DNA of 64,000 bases from Jannaschia donghaensis (GCF_001403795.1 NZ_CXSU01000011.1:69300-133299); one strand, 5' to 3'. Positions 45,472 through 56,178 are shown, counted from the first letter of the stretch. Numbers and translations are program-made. Notes: generated from the letters alone by a model not told the origin.

Positions 45472-46017
45472 TCAGCCTCCGAATGGATTGACGCCAAGCC
45501 AGATGTGAACTCCGGCGGCGATGGACATGAGGATCAAACCGACGATCAGCGCGACAAGGTCGCCCTTGATCGAAACGACTTCGGGGCGCTGCCATGGCTG
45601 GCTGCGGTTGATGAGGGCGATTTCGGCCAAGGCCCACACCAGCAGTCCGCCGAACAGGATCATCGCGGCCAGATCACCGTTCACCAACAGATGCGCACCC
45701 GCCCAGATCGTGAAGCCGGTCAGCTGCGGATGGCGAAGGCGCGCGGACAACAGACCCTTGGTCGCGCCCACGCCGTAAACGTAGAAGGCAACCACCATGA
45801 GCAGGTTGTTCACGTGCCGCAGGACGCTCGGCGGCTCCCATACGGGAATGTACGGCGCGGCGCGGTAGCCGACGATCATCAGGATAACCGACCCGACCAG
45901 CAGAACGGCGATCAGGCCCTTGCCCGGATCGCCAATCCGGGCGCGCGGTCCCGGTGCGACCCGTTTGAACATATGCGCCCCGACCCAAAGGGCGAGGCCG
46001 AGGATCAGGTATGTCAT
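45472..46017 (-). CDS. NnrU family membrane protein
   Basis: A 181-residue integral membrane protein with five to six segments and the NnrU-type block FTIWAGAHLLVNGDLAAMILF. NnrU was described with nitrite/nitric oxide reduction in rhodobacters, but many genomes have paralogs with no such link. Its place between mcl2 and mch points to co-expression with the ethylmalonyl-CoA pathway. Confidence 0.85.
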   Translation of the reverse strand: MTYLILGLALWVGAHMFKRVAPGPRARIGDPGKGLIAVLLVGSVILMIVGYRAAPYIPVWEPPSVLRHVNNLLMVVAFYVYGVGATKGLLSARLRHPQLTGFTIWAGAHLLVNGDLAAMILFGGLLVWALAEIALINRSQPWQRPEVVSIKGDLVALIVGLILMSIAAGVHIWLGVNPFGG

Positions 46018-46018
46018 A

Positions 46019-46876
46019 TCAACCCTCCAACGCGGCAATCGCCTCCTGCTTTGCCAGTGTCCGACGGGCCGTGTCCACATGAAGGTTCTCGACGATGCGT
46101 CCGTCCAGCACGGCGACCCCCTGTCCCTGCGCCACCGCGGCGTCGAAGGCGTCGATCTGCCGGCGAGCGAGATCAAGGTCGTCCTGCGTCGGCCCGAAGG
46201 CGGCGTTCGCGATGGCGATCTGCGCCGGATGGATCAGCGTTTTGCCGTCCATGCCGATGTCGCGGCCCTGCCGACATTCCGCGCGCAGCCCATCGTCGTC
46301 GCGGAAGGCGTTAAAGACTCCGTCGATACAGGGAATGCCCGCCGCACGCGCCGCCAGAAGGCAGGTCTGCAACGATGTCATCAACGGCATACGGTCGGGC
46401 CGGTCGCGACAGCCGAGATCCTTGGCCAAATCGTTCGTCCCCATGACGAAGCCGCCCATATGCGGCGCGCGGGCGATGGCGGCGGCGTTCAGAATGCCCT
46501 GGGGGCTCTCCATCATGGCCCAGATCGCGGTATTGCCTGTCAGATGCATCGCGGCCGCGGCGACATCGTCCGGCGCGCCGACCTTCGGCAGCAGGATCGC
46601 ATCGGGGGCCAGCGGCGCGATGGCGGCCAGATCGTCCGCGCCCCAGGGCGTATCGGCCCCATTGACGCGCACGATGCACTGCCGCGGCCCATATCCACCC
46701 TCCCGAAAGGCCTGGATCAGCGTGGTCCGAGCGGCTTTCTTTTCGTCCGGTAAAACCGCATCTTCCAGATCGAATATGATCGCGTCCACCGGCAAGGTCC
46801 GGGCCTTTTCCAACGCGCGCGGCTTGGATCCGGGAATATACAGGACGGAACGGAATGGGCGATCTGTCTGGGTCAT
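46019..46876 (-). CDS. mcl2: (3S)-malyl-CoA thioesterase (HpcH/HpaI, CitE-like)
   Basis: A 285-residue CitE-like protein. RSVLYIPGSKPRALEKA, IIFDLEDAV, CIVRVNG, and MMESPQGI are the family metal and CoA-binding blocks. In the ethylmalonyl-CoA pathway Mcl1 cleaves malyl-type CoA esters and Mcl2 hydrolyses malyl-CoA; the shorter length and mch linkage indicate Mcl2. Confusion with other CitE-like lyases remains possible. It ends one base before nnrU begins. Confidence 0.88.
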   Translation of the reverse strand: MTQTDRPFRSVLYIPGSKPRALEKARTLPVDAIIFDLEDAVLPDEKKAARTTLIQAFREGGYGPRQCIVRVNGADTPWGADDLAAIAPLAPDAILLPKVGAPDDVAAAAMHLTGNTAIWAMMESPQGILNAAAIARAPHMGGFVMGTNDLAKDLGCRDRPDRMPLMTSLQTCLLAARAAGIPCIDGVFNAFRDDDGLRAECRQGRDIGMDGKTLIHPAQIAIANAAFGPTQDDLDLARRQIDAFDAAVAQGQGVAVLDGRIVENLHVDTARRTLAKQEAIAALEG

Positions 46877-46896
46877 GGCGGCTCTCCTTGCTGCGG

Positions 46897-46915
46897 TTGC
46901 AAACATCTTACGCAA
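46897..46915. promoter_or_regulatory. TTGCGTAA element upstream of mcl2
   Basis: Inverted repeat TTGC...GCAA (plus strand TTGCAAACATCTTACGCAA) 21 bases before the mcl2 start, sharing TTGCGTAA and CAA with the ecm element at 32199-32217. Probably an operator for coordinated control. Confidence 0.4.
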
Positions 46916-47137
46916 TGATTGGCAAGGAAGTTTAGCTCCACGGCATGATTATTGCGCCGGCGATTTTCGATGTGCGACGCGACCGGCGAACGCACCACCT
47001 GTTCCATTAACCGAATCTCCACCTCCGTCGCGCAGATTATGACCATAGTTCGGTCGGGGAAATCCGGACCACACATGGATGAGACGGCCCTGCACCCTCT
47101 CTCTCTGTCGTGGCCGGATCTGCGAAAGGAACACGCC

Positions 47138-48593
<1,456 letters not shown>

Positions 48594-48601
48594 ACCAAAC
48601 C

Positions 48602-48623
48602 GGGCGCGCGGTAGCGCGCGCCC
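48602..48623. terminator. GC hairpin between convergent mdh and the PP-loop gene
   Basis: GGGCGCGCG and CGCGCGCCC form a nine-base-pair stem with a four-base loop (48602-48610 with 48615-48623). There is no T-run on either strand, so it may be a weak or bidirectional terminator. Confidence 0.5.
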
Positions 48624-50158
48624 TAGCCCGTTGCGCGGCCAAGCTTTTCGAACAGGCCCGAGCCGTGCACCGCCTTCGAGAGTGTCCGGTCGCGGTACGG
48701 CACACCCTGCAGCATCGGAAGCCGCCACCGCTCCATCTGCCGCTGTGGCCGGTTTCCGCGGCGGACAGGATAGGTCATGCACATGATCATGCGCAGAAGT
48801 TCGCGATCATTGGCCCCATAGACGATCGTACGGTTCGCGTATCCGGCGGAAATCATGCTCTGCGTTGTCGGCATCCAGATCTCGCAATGCCCAAGATCCG
48901 CCGCCCGGGTCTTGGCCGCTTCAGGCAGACCATCCAGCCATGCGCCATATCGTGGCTCTGACCGTGCCTTGAAATCGTCCGGTTGCAGTGTGGGCATGCT
49001 GAGCGCGCGCAGGCCCAGTTCGGGTGTCACCTGCGTCCCCCAGGCCACCCGCCACTTGTTCGCGCGCATCAATTCGATCAGCCCGCCGCGCAGGATCAGA
49101 TCGCCCGGCGGTGCCATCTGGTGCGCCCGGATCGACCGTGCGTCCGGCGCATATTGGAAACTGGAGCGCAGGTCGATCATCCGCGCGATCCGCTCAACGT
49201 CTGCGTCGCCGATCGCCTCCGCCGTTGGCCCGGCGCAGGAGATGGTCAGCAGGGGATGCTGCAACCGCTCCGCAATCGTCTCGGCCAACAGGGCATCGAC
49301 GAAGGTCGCCTCGTTGCGGACCCAGCAATAGAGCGATGCCAGATCCGACAGGCGATGATGACAACAGCCCAGAAGGAATCGGCTGTCCTGACCGCCCGTG
49401 ATCGGAAGGGCGCATCGGTTCGATCCGATCAACACCTCCAAAACCTGTGTCAGGCGATCGCAGATCGCATCGACCTGATCGGAATGGGACGCAGGTTGCG
49501 TGAAATCCGTATCGTCGCGGGGCCAGTGTCGGACCTGGCGATATTGCGAAAGGTCGAGATAATGGTTTGCCATCATCCGCTGCACGGTCGCGTCGACGGT
49601 GTCGCCGAAAAAATAGTATCGCCCCCGCTCCGCCCGGAAGAGAGACAGAGGCAGGTCCGGCGAGTCAGCCAGCGGGCGGTCAATCGCAAGCGGAACCGAC
49701 GCGGCGATCCGACCGGTCGTCGGATCGAAGAAAGGTGTCAAACTGCACGATGGATCGACGTATAGCCGATTGTCGGTCAGCACGATGTAGCGGCCAGCGA
49801 CATTCTCTATCCAGCGCTCCAATGCGTCTGGGGTGCAGGGCACTCTTGTGCCGTCGGCCACCATGCCGGCGCCTGCAATCAATGCGATACCAAGGACAAG
49901 ACCGACAACTTCGCCGGCGTCGTCCACCAGCCGCATCAAGGGCAGCTCGGGACAATGCCAAAGAGTCCGCGCCCCCAGCGTGGCGTGGCGCCAGTTGGAC
50001 GGCACGGCGACCGGCCGGGTATCTATCACGAACTGACGCAGGAATGTCTCGCCATAGGGCAGATCTTCATCGCTGCAGATCCGCGCGCCCAGCGGCACGG
50101 CTGCAATCTCTCCGCGGGCAACCCGCGAAGGTATTTCACGCGGTTGTGAGTGGTTCAT
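48623..50158 (-). CDS. Asparagine-synthase-like PP-loop protein of unknown function
   Basis: A 511-residue protein. The second half begins with LPITGGQDSRFLL (252-264), a variant of the SGGxDS pyrophosphate loop of asparagine synthetase-like enzymes that adenylate a substrate. The first half looks like a degenerate class II glutaminase fold (GRYIVLTDNRLYVDPS) but lacks the N-terminal Cys nucleophile, so it cannot use glutamine. It may activate and amidate a carboxyl group with another amine donor. The start is uncertain: GTG at 50236 would add 26 residues. It is divergent from sucC and visibly less GC-rich. Confidence 0.7.
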   Translation of the reverse strand: MNHSQPREIPSRVARGEIAAVPLGARICSDEDLPYGETFLRQFVIDTRPVAVPSNWRHATLGARTLWHCPELPLMRLVDDAGEVVGLVLGIALIAGAGMVADGTRVPCTPDALERWIENVAGRYIVLTDNRLYVDPSCSLTPFFDPTTGRIAASVPLAIDRPLADSPDLPLSLFRAERGRYYFFGDTVDATVQRMMANHYLDLSQYRQVRHWPRDDTDFTQPASHSDQVDAICDRLTQVLEVLIGSNRCALPITGGQDSRFLLGCCHHRLSDLASLYCWVRNEATFVDALLAETIAERLQHPLLTISCAGPTAEAIGDADVERIARMIDLRSSFQYAPDARSIRAHQMAPPGDLILRGGLIELMRANKWRVAWGTQVTPELGLRALSMPTLQPDDFKARSEPRYGAWLDGLPEAAKTRAADLGHCEIWMPTTQSMISAGYANRTIVYGANDRELLRMIMCMTYPVRRGNRPQRQMERWRLPMLQGVPYRDRTLSKAVHGSGLFEKLGRATG

Positions 50159-50246
50159 CGATCTGCCCAGCGCTTTTTGTTTTCCGCAAGCTAACAGTCT
50201 GGCCGACACCGATCCACACATGATATCTTCGGCCACGCTTCCTCTT

Positions 50247-50277
50247 TGTGATCACAGCTTGCGTTGCTGTGATCACA
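50247..50277. promoter_or_regulatory. Paired perfect TGTGATCACA palindromes before sucC
   Basis: TGTGATCACA at 50247-50256 and again at 50268-50277, centres 21 bases apart, two helical turns. With flanking bases the whole forms a perfect 13-base inverted repeat. The core GTGATCAC fits GntR-type operators. It lies between the divergent PP-loop gene and sucC, 110-140 bases from sucC. Confidence 0.65.
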
Positions 50278-50295
50278 AAAACGGCTATTCCCGGA

Positions 50296-50321
50296 GAATT
50301 GCCTTCAATCACCGGCAATTC
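50296..50321. promoter_or_regulatory. Second inverted repeat before sucC
   Basis: GAATTGCC and GGCAATTC (50296-50303 and 50314-50321), a perfect eight-base inverted repeat with ten bases between. It lies nearer sucC than the TGTGATCACA pair and could be a second operator. Confidence 0.45.
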
Positions 50322-50386
50322 GGTTTCAAATAGGCGAATCGCGTGTCAAGGATCGTGGAACCTTTGACCAAGCGGGGGCGCGTCCC

Positions 50387-51580
50387 ATGAACATCCACGA
50401 ATACCAGGCCAAGGCCTTGCTGCGCGATTTCGGCGCACCCGTTTCCGACGGGGTGGCCGTTACCAAGGCGGCAGACGCCAAGACCGCCGCCAGTCAGCTG
50501 GACGGGCCACTCTGGGTCGTGAAGGCGCAGATCCATGCAGGCGGGCGCGGCAAGGGTAAGTTCAAGGAAGCCGAGGCCGGTGACGCCGGTGGCGTCCGCC
50601 TTGCCAAATCGGTTCAGGAAGCGGCCGATCACGCATCGCAGATGCTGGGCAACACGCTGGTCACGCATCAGACCGGCCCCGCCGGCAAGCAGGTCAACCG
50701 CATCTACATCGAAGACGGCTCGGGCATCGAGACGGAGCTGTATCTCGCCCTTCTGGTCGACCGGTCGACCAGCCGCATCGGCTTCGTCTGCTCGACCGAA
50801 GGCGGCATGGACATCGAGGAGGTGGCCGCCAGCACCCCCGAGAAGATCATCAGCTTCTCCGTCGATCCCGCCACCGGCTATCAGCCCTTCCACGGCCGCC
50901 GCGTCGCGTTCTCGCTGGGGCTGAAAGGGGGGCAGGTCAAGCAGTGCGTCAAACTGATGGGGCAACTCTACAAGGCCTTCGAGGAGAAGGACATGGAGAT
51001 GCTGGAGATCAACCCGCTGATCGTGACCGACGGCGGCGATCTCAAGGTGTTGGACGCCAAGGTCAGCTTCGATGGCAACGCGCTCTACCGCCAGAAAGAC
51101 ATCGCCGAGTTGCGCGACGAGACGGAGGAGGACCCCAAGGAACTCGCCGCCTCCAAGTTCGACCTGAACTATATCGCGCTGGACGGTGAAATCGGCTGCA
51201 TGGTCAACGGCGCGGGTCTGGCCATGGCAACGATGGACATCATCAAACTCTATGGGGCCGAACCGGCAAACTTCCTCGACGTCGGCGGCGGCGCCACCGA
51301 GGAAAAGGTGACCGAGGCGTTCAAGATAATCACGTCTGACCCGCAGGTCAAAGGCATCCTGGTCAACATCTTCGGCGGCATCATGCGCTGCGACGTCATC
51401 GCCGAGGGCGTGGTGGCGGCCGTCAAGCAGGTCGGGCTCAAGGTGCCGCTGGTCGTGCGGCTGGAAGGCACGAACGTGGAACAGGGCAAGAAGATCATCA
51501 ATGAGTCGGGCCTCGACGTGATCGCCGCCGATGACCTGAAGGACGGCGCACAGAAGATCGTGAAGGCGGTCAAGGGGTAA
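50387..51580 (+). CDS. sucC: Succinyl-CoA ligase beta subunit
   Basis: ATP-grasp subunit of succinyl-CoA synthetase, 397 residues starting [18 protein letters not shown], the standard N-terminus. [13 protein letters not shown] and [13 protein letters not shown] are nucleotide and metal-binding blocks. Its stop overlaps the next start as TAATG. The partner sucD lies 1.8 kb downstream with three small genes in between, whereas in most bacteria sucC and sucD are adjacent. Confidence 0.97.
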   Translation: MNIHEYQAKALLRDFGAPVSDGVAVTKAADAKTAASQLDGPLWVVKAQIHAGGRGKGKFKEAEAGDAGGVRLAKSVQEAADHASQMLGNTLVTHQTGPAGKQVNRIYIEDGSGIETELYLALLVDRSTSRIGFVCSTEGGMDIEEVAASTPEKIISFSVDPATGYQPFHGRRVAFSLGLKGGQVKQCVKLMGQLYKAFEEKDMEMLEINPLIVTDGGDLKVLDAKVSFDGNALYRQKDIAELRDETEEDPKELAASKFDLNYIALDGEIGCMVNGAGLAMATMDIIKLYGAEPANFLDVGGGATEEKVTEAFKIITSDPQVKGILVNIFGGIMRCDVIAEGVVAAVKQVGLKVPLVVRLEGTNVEQGKKIINESGLDVIAADDLKDGAQKIVKAVKG

Positions 51581-52191
51581 TGGGTCCGCTCCGGGGAATG
51601 CCTTGCGCGTTGCTCGCGATCGTCGGTCTTGCCGGTTGTGAACCGACAGGTGGCATGACGCGCGAGAACGTTTCTCCAAGTGTCGGCGTAGCAATTTTTG
51701 AGGACCTCTGCCTTCAAGACATCTCGAATGCCGCTAGCAATCGTTCACAGATCCATGATCTTATCGCCCAGGATCCGCGCGGCTATGCCCTCAGAAGATC
51801 CGGACAGATAACGGCCTATGCGGCCGACGATCTGGATATGGATGTTCAGTTCATTTGCGGGCCGCGACAAAACGCACGCACCCCGGTGGTGAGTGAATGC
51901 GCCGTCGGGTTCGACACGCAGAACAGCCCCGCCGTGGCAAGCGTGCTGGAAAATAGCCCGCTCTTCGACAAGTCATTGAACTTGGAGGTCACGAGCGAGG
52001 GGAATAATACCTATCTCAGCGGGTTAACGACATACGCCGGTCAGCCAATCCGCGTTACGGTCACGCCTCCCGGCAGAGCTGTTCTCGATCGTGTGAACGA
52101 GTCACTTGCGGCAACCAACGATTTCCGTTTCACGACGATATCGGTTCTCCACGGTCGGCAGACCTGTCCCTCGGTCGGGAGCGGCCAATGA
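51580..52191 (+). CDS. Small lipoprotein between sucC and sucD (first of three)
   Basis: A 203-residue predicted lipoprotein (lipobox LAGC near residue 20). The mature part has Cys in EDLCLQD and SECAVGF, positions that resemble the two cysteines of the next two genes, and two extra cysteines (FICGP and QTCPS). It is AT-richer than its neighbours. The start is coupled to the sucC stop (TAATG). No known family recognised. Confidence 0.7.
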   Translation: MGPLRGMPCALLAIVGLAGCEPTGGMTRENVSPSVGVAIFEDLCLQDISNAASNRSQIHDLIAQDPRGYALRRSGQITAYAADDLDMDVQFICGPRQNARTPVVSECAVGFDTQNSPAVASVLENSPLFDKSLNLEVTSEGNNTYLSGLTTYAGQPIRVTVTPPGRAVLDRVNESLAATNDFRFTTISVLHGRQTCPSVGSGQ

Positions 52192-52709
52192 GACTGACAT
52201 CTGGCGTATATTCCTGCGCGGTGCTGGCGATAAGTCTCGGTCACGCTCACGCAAATCCAGCGCGCAACGAAATGTTGGGAGCCTTCGCCGGCCACTGCTT
52301 CTCGCCCTACCTCACGCCTGCCCGCGTTAAGTCCGAGATCGCCAGCACCGGCGCGCGGGTCGATTTCTACGACCTCAACCCATTTTCCGACGTCGCCCCA
52401 ACGCCCGGCACGGCCATCACCCCCGGTACCGACCGGCGATGCGAAGTGACGTTCGATGGACGCCATGGCGACGCCGCCGCCGAAGTCGCGACAAGCGCTC
52501 TGCAAGCCGAAGGTATCACCGCCGGCACCCCCGTACCCGCGACCCACGCGAACGCGGCCCTGCCCGGCACGACCCTGCTGGCCGCACGCGCGCTCAATCC
52601 GACCCGCATCGCCGTCGTCCACACCGGCACCCGTCCCGGCCCGAACGGGGTCGAGACCTTTCTGTCGGTCGAGCGGCTGACCCCGCAAGCAAGCGAGGCT
52701 AGCCGATGA
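52188..52709 (+). CDS. Exported protein between sucC and sucD (second of three)
   Basis: A 173-residue protein with a signal peptide ending near HAHA and no lipobox. Cysteines occur in AGHCFSPYL and RRCEVTF, spaced as in the neighbours, after which an Ala-rich helix and a strand pair (TRIAVVHTG) follow. It overlaps the genes on both sides by 4 bases. Probably a divergent paralog of the genes before and after it. Confidence 0.7.
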   Translation: MRLTSGVYSCAVLAISLGHAHANPARNEMLGAFAGHCFSPYLTPARVKSEIASTGARVDFYDLNPFSDVAPTPGTAITPGTDRRCEVTFDGRHGDAAAEVATSALQAEGITAGTPVPATHANAALPGTTLLAARALNPTRIAVVHTGTRPGPNGVETFLSVERLTPQASEASR

Positions 52710-53287
52710 TCCGCCCTTTGGTCCTTCTTCTCGCCCTCGCGGGCTGCGTGCAGACCGGCACCAACGGATTCGGCAGTGGCGTCGGCGACATCGCCGCGCA
52801 GCGGATGCGCTTCGCCGCCGAGGCCGTCTGCCTCAACAACCGCACCCGCGGCACGCAGGACCGCGCCGCCCGCGCGCTGAACTTCCCGGTGCGTGAGCGT
52901 GATGGCAATTCCATCGTCTATGCCAACCCCGGCACGCTGACCTTCATTCGCATCGGCCCCGCCCCCGATCAGACCTTCACCGACGATCAGGGCCAGCGGC
53001 GCAGCATCGCGGGCAGCGGGTGTTCCGTCGGCTCGCCTGCGGTGGGGACCGACCGCGCGAACCGTCTGGCAGGCGAAATCCTGGCCCCGCGGTTGATCGA
53101 CGGCAGCGATACTTTGCTGGCACCCTTGGGGGCGGGCACCAATGTCGACGGCGGCGTCGGCTTCTTCTTCGACAACCTCGCCGTGACGTTGCCGGTCGCG
53201 CGCACCACTTTCACGAATCCAGAAACCGGGCAGGGCACCGCCTTCGACCATCCCGTCATTCTCATCGTTCACGCCCAGGCCCGTTAG
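52706..53287 (+). CDS. Small lipoprotein between sucC and sucD (third of three)
   Basis: A 193-residue predicted lipoprotein (MIRPLVLLLALAGCVQTG, lipobox Cys14). The mature domain has Cys in EAVCLNN and GSGCSVGS, matching the spacing of its neighbours, then a beta-rich end. It ends 57 bases before sucD. Function unknown. Confidence 0.72.
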   Translation: MIRPLVLLLALAGCVQTGTNGFGSGVGDIAAQRMRFAAEAVCLNNRTRGTQDRAARALNFPVRERDGNSIVYANPGTLTFIRIGPAPDQTFTDDQGQRRSIAGSGCSVGSPAVGTDRANRLAGEILAPRLIDGSDTLLAPLGAGTNVDGGVGFFFDNLAVTLPVARTTFTNPETGQGTAFDHPVILIVHAQAR

Positions 53288-53344
53288 CGGCCCACACCCA
53301 CACCGGTCCTTCGGGGCCAGAAATCCAAGACCAAGGAGGGCCCG

Positions 53345-54226
53345 ATGGCCATTCTCATCGACAAACACACCAAGGTCATCTGCCAGGGGCTCACCGGCTC
53401 CCAGGGGACGTTCCATACCGAACAGGCGATTGCCTACGGCACGCAGATGGTCGGGGGCGTCACGCCCGGCAAGGGTGGTCAGACGCACCTGGATCTTCCC
53501 GTCTTCGACAGCTGTCACGAAGCGGTGCATGCCACCGGGGCCAACGCCTCCGTCATCTACGTGCCGCCGCCCTTCGCCGCCGATTCCATCCTGGAGGCCA
53601 TCGACGCCGAGATCGAGCTGGTCATCTGCATCACCGAAGGCATCCCGGTCCTCGACATGATGAAGGTCAAGCGCGCGCTCGACGGGTCCAAGACGCGGCT
53701 CATCGGTCCGAACTGCCCGGGTGTCATCACGCCGGACGCCTGCAAGATCGGCATCATGCCCGGTCACATCCACAAGCGCGGGTCGGTCGGCGTCGTATCC
53801 CGCTCGGGTACCCTGACCTACGAGGCGGTCAAGCAGACGACCGACATGGGGCTGGGCCAGTCCACGGCCGTCGGCATCGGCGGCGACCCGATCAAGGGCA
53901 CTGAACACATCGACGTGTTGGAGATGTTCCTGGCCGATCCGGAAACGCATTCGATCATCATGATCGGCGAAATCGGCGGCACGGCGGAAGAAGAAGCCGC
54001 GCAATTCCTCGCGGACGAGAAGAAGGCCGGACGTTGGAAACCCACCGCCGGCTTCATCGCCGGGCGCACCGCCCCTCCGGGCCGCCGCATGGGCCACGCG
54101 GGCGCCATCGTCGCGGGCGGCAAGGGCGACGCGGAGAGCAAGATCGAAGCGATGAAGGAAGCCGGCATCGTCGTCGCCGACAGCCCCGCCACGCTGGGCG
54201 AGGCTGTGAAGGAAGCGATCGGATGA
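53345..54226 (+). CDS. sucD: Succinyl-CoA ligase alpha subunit
   Basis: CoA-binding subunit of succinyl-CoA synthetase, 293 residues. The CoA-binding [14 protein letters not shown] is near the N-terminus, SRSGTLTYE and [10 protein letters not shown] follow, and the active-site phosphohistidine is in GHAGAIV near the C-terminus. One base separates its stop from the next gene. Confidence 0.97.
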   Translation: MAILIDKHTKVICQGLTGSQGTFHTEQAIAYGTQMVGGVTPGKGGQTHLDLPVFDSCHEAVHATGANASVIYVPPPFAADSILEAIDAEIELVICITEGIPVLDMMKVKRALDGSKTRLIGPNCPGVITPDACKIGIMPGHIHKRGSVGVVSRSGTLTYEAVKQTTDMGLGQSTAVGIGGDPIKGTEHIDVLEMFLADPETHSIIMIGEIGGTAEEEAAQFLADEKKAGRWKPTAGFIAGRTAPPGRRMGHAGAIVAGGKGDAESKIEAMKEAGIVVADSPATLGEAVKEAIG

Positions 54227-54227
54227 G

Positions 54228-54959
54228 ATGGCATCGGGACGCTCCTCTCTCGGGTGTCTCAGAACCCTGGCGATTACCATCGCCGGGGTTTGCCTGTCTG
54301 CGGCAGCGTCTGGTCAGACAGATGAGCATCGCCCCACGGAGGCGGAGCAGGCTTTGATGACAGCCACGATCGATCTCTGTTTCGCCCTGCCCAATACGAT
54401 CCCTCTGGCGGTCGAGGCCTTCGAAAATTTGGGCTGGCGGACCATCGAAGAGGATGAGGAAAGCGAAACGCCGCCCCCCATTTTTCAAACTTTGATGGCG
54501 GGCGTCATCGTCCATAACTTCCGCGCCGACGATCTGAACTATACCGTCGGCAATGGCGCGTTCATGGCCGCCTCAATCCTGGGAAACTCGTCGCTGGGCA
54601 AGAACCAGATCGGGATGGCCTACGGTGACGCTTCCCTCGCCGTTTTGGGGATCGAGGAAGCCAGACCCAATTGCACGATGGCTGGACCGGCGTGGATCAG
54701 TCGTGCCACCCACGCAGCAGGCTTGCGGGCCCAGATCACTCAATCGACTGCGGACCTTTGGCAGGGCATGAGAATTGATGATCGCGGCGGCCATAAAATC
54801 GGGATTTTTGAGGACTTTGAAGCGTTTCAAGAGGATGTCAGGAAAGCTATCGTATCGAACGACGACGATCCGGAAGAAGTCGACCTGTATGTAGGTATGC
54901 TCAAACCCGTCTCCATCACGGTAACACCCCAAGCCAGTCTGAAGGCACGGGATCGATGA
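54228..54959 (+). CDS. Exported two-cysteine protein between sucD and sucA (first of four)
   Basis: A 243-residue protein with a signal peptide ending in SAAASGQ. The mature part begins with a Cys helix (ATIDLCFALP) leading to ENLGWRTI, and has its second Cys in ARPNCTMAG. The pattern Cys, 15-20 residues, then xxxGW, then a second Cys about 90 residues on is repeated in the next three genes. It is AT-richer than sucD and sucA. It overlaps the next gene by 4 bases. Confidence 0.72.
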   Translation: MASGRSSLGCLRTLAITIAGVCLSAAASGQTDEHRPTEAEQALMTATIDLCFALPNTIPLAVEAFENLGWRTIEEDEESETPPPIFQTLMAGVIVHNFRADDLNYTVGNGAFMAASILGNSSLGKNQIGMAYGDASLAVLGIEEARPNCTMAGPAWISRATHAAGLRAQITQSTADLWQGMRIDDRGGHKIGIFEDFEAFQEDVRKAIVSNDDDPEEVDLYVGMLKPVSITVTPQASLKARDR

Positions 54960-55573
54960 TGCTTTGTCACCCATTCTCCACGACGGTTCACGCAGCCTTG
55001 GCGGCAGCTTTGATGAGTTCCGTTTGGCCAAGCCTTGCGCATAGCCAAGAGGCACCCACCGCCTGTCTGACCCCCGCTGCCGATACCGACACTACCCTGG
55101 CCGCGCTCGCCACCCAAGGCTGGACCGCCCTTCCCGACAGCACCCTGCCGCAGGACGTCGCGGACCGGCTCGTCTGGCTCTATGTCGCGCATTATACGAC
55201 AGGCGACACCGGCGGCGAGGCGCTGGCGTCGATCGTCGATCTGCAAAGCCGTACCATCAAGGGTCTGGCCCGCAAGCGTGACATTCCCACCAGCAAGACC
55301 CGGTTCTTGACGCGGCACGAAGGCGCGATGATCCTGTTCTGGCGCGCGCCTGTGCCGGGCCGGTTCGAATTGCAATGCCGGATTGCGCTGGACGGCCCCG
55401 ACACGCCCGGATCGGATCCCTTCGCCCGTCACGCAATGGAACAGGTCGATCACGGACAGATCCTGACGGTCGCACTGGACCGGGCCGCGCTGGCACGGGC
55501 GACAGGGCGCGACGTCAAAACGGCGCAGCTTGTCGACACGTATCTCATCTATGGAGCGGAGGACGCGCGATGA
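54956..55573 (+). CDS. Exported two-cysteine protein between sucD and sucA (second of four)
   Basis: A 205-residue protein with a signal peptide ending near LAHSQE. The mature part shows TACLTPA leading to ATQGWTAL, then the second Cys in FELQCRIAL and a strand ALARATGRD with DTYLIYG. It fits the same scheme as its neighbours. The start is coupled to the previous stop and its end to the next gene (ATGA). Confidence 0.72.
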   Translation: MMLCHPFSTTVHAALAAALMSSVWPSLAHSQEAPTACLTPAADTDTTLAALATQGWTALPDSTLPQDVADRLVWLYVAHYTTGDTGGEALASIVDLQSRTIKGLARKRDIPTSKTRFLTRHEGAMILFWRAPVPGRFELQCRIALDGPDTPGSDPFARHAMEQVDHGQILTVALDRAALARATGRDVKTAQLVDTYLIYGAEDAR

Positions 55574-56178
55574 TCCGTTTGGTCGCCCTTCTTGTGTGCT
55601 TAACCGGGCCTGTCGCGGCCCAAGGCTACGGCCTGCCCCCCGCGCTGGCCCCCTGCGGGGAGGGGCATCTCGATGCGGCCCGCTACCGCACGGACCTGCA
55701 GGACCTTGGCTGGGTCTTCGTTCCGGCGAATGCGCGGGCTGGGCAGCTGGAATTGCTCAACGACGCGTTCGTCTCCCTCGTCTCCGGGCGGGACGGACCG
55801 CGCGATGCCAGACTTGAACGGGGCCGTGCCGTCTGGGCCGACCTGGGGGTCAGCCAACTGGTCTTTACGACACCGGACGGAGGTCAGGCCCTGATGGTCG
55901 CGGGTGGTGCGAACGCGGACGGTGTCGCGCAATTGCGGTGCTGGATGGCCTTTGCGGATGGCACGCGAATGGACGACCTTTTCGTGCAACTTCTGACACA
56001 GGCCACCGATCCCCCGGCCCCGGGCGATGAACAGGTTCTGGTCCTGACGCAGAACACCCCGGGGTCGGACGAGACGCTGCGGCTCTACCTGACGCGGCCC
56101 GCCCCCGGCATCGACACGCCGGCCACGCGGGCGGGGATCGCCACGCTGCTGTCGGTCACGCCGGAGGCGGCGCAATGA
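55570..56178 (+). CDS. Exported two-cysteine protein between sucD and sucA (third of four)
   Basis: A 202-residue protein with signal peptide MIRLVALLVCLTGPVAA. The mature part has APCGEG leading to QDLGWVFV, the second Cys in QLRCWMAF, and the late strand LRLYLTRPAPG. The start at 55570 is fixed by the ATGA overlap with the previous gene. Confidence 0.73.
   Translation: MIRLVALLVCLTGPVAAQGYGLPPALAPCGEGHLDAARYRTDLQDLGWVFVPANARAGQLELLNDAFVSLVSGRDGPRDARLERGRAVWADLGVSQLVFTTPDGGQALMVAGGANADGVAQLRCWMAFADGTRMDDLFVQLLTQATDPPAPGDEQVLVLTQNTPGSDETLRLYLTRPAPGIDTPATRAGIATLLSVTPEAAQ

Noticed and set aside
48623-50158. Annotation as a true asparagine synthetase
   Set aside because: The N-terminal Cys nucleophile is missing and the pyrophosphate loop is a variant, so glutamine-dependent asparagine synthesis is unlikely.
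50221-50236. GTG and ATG starts upstream of 50158 for the PP-loop protein
   Set aside because: They would run toward the paired palindromes and the purine-rich box is too close to the GTG; I kept 50158 but noted the doubt.
52367-54280. A 637-codon minus-strand frame opposite sucD and the sucCD lipoproteins
   Set aside because: Shadow of coding DNA; conflicts with the tightly overlapping plus-strand genes.
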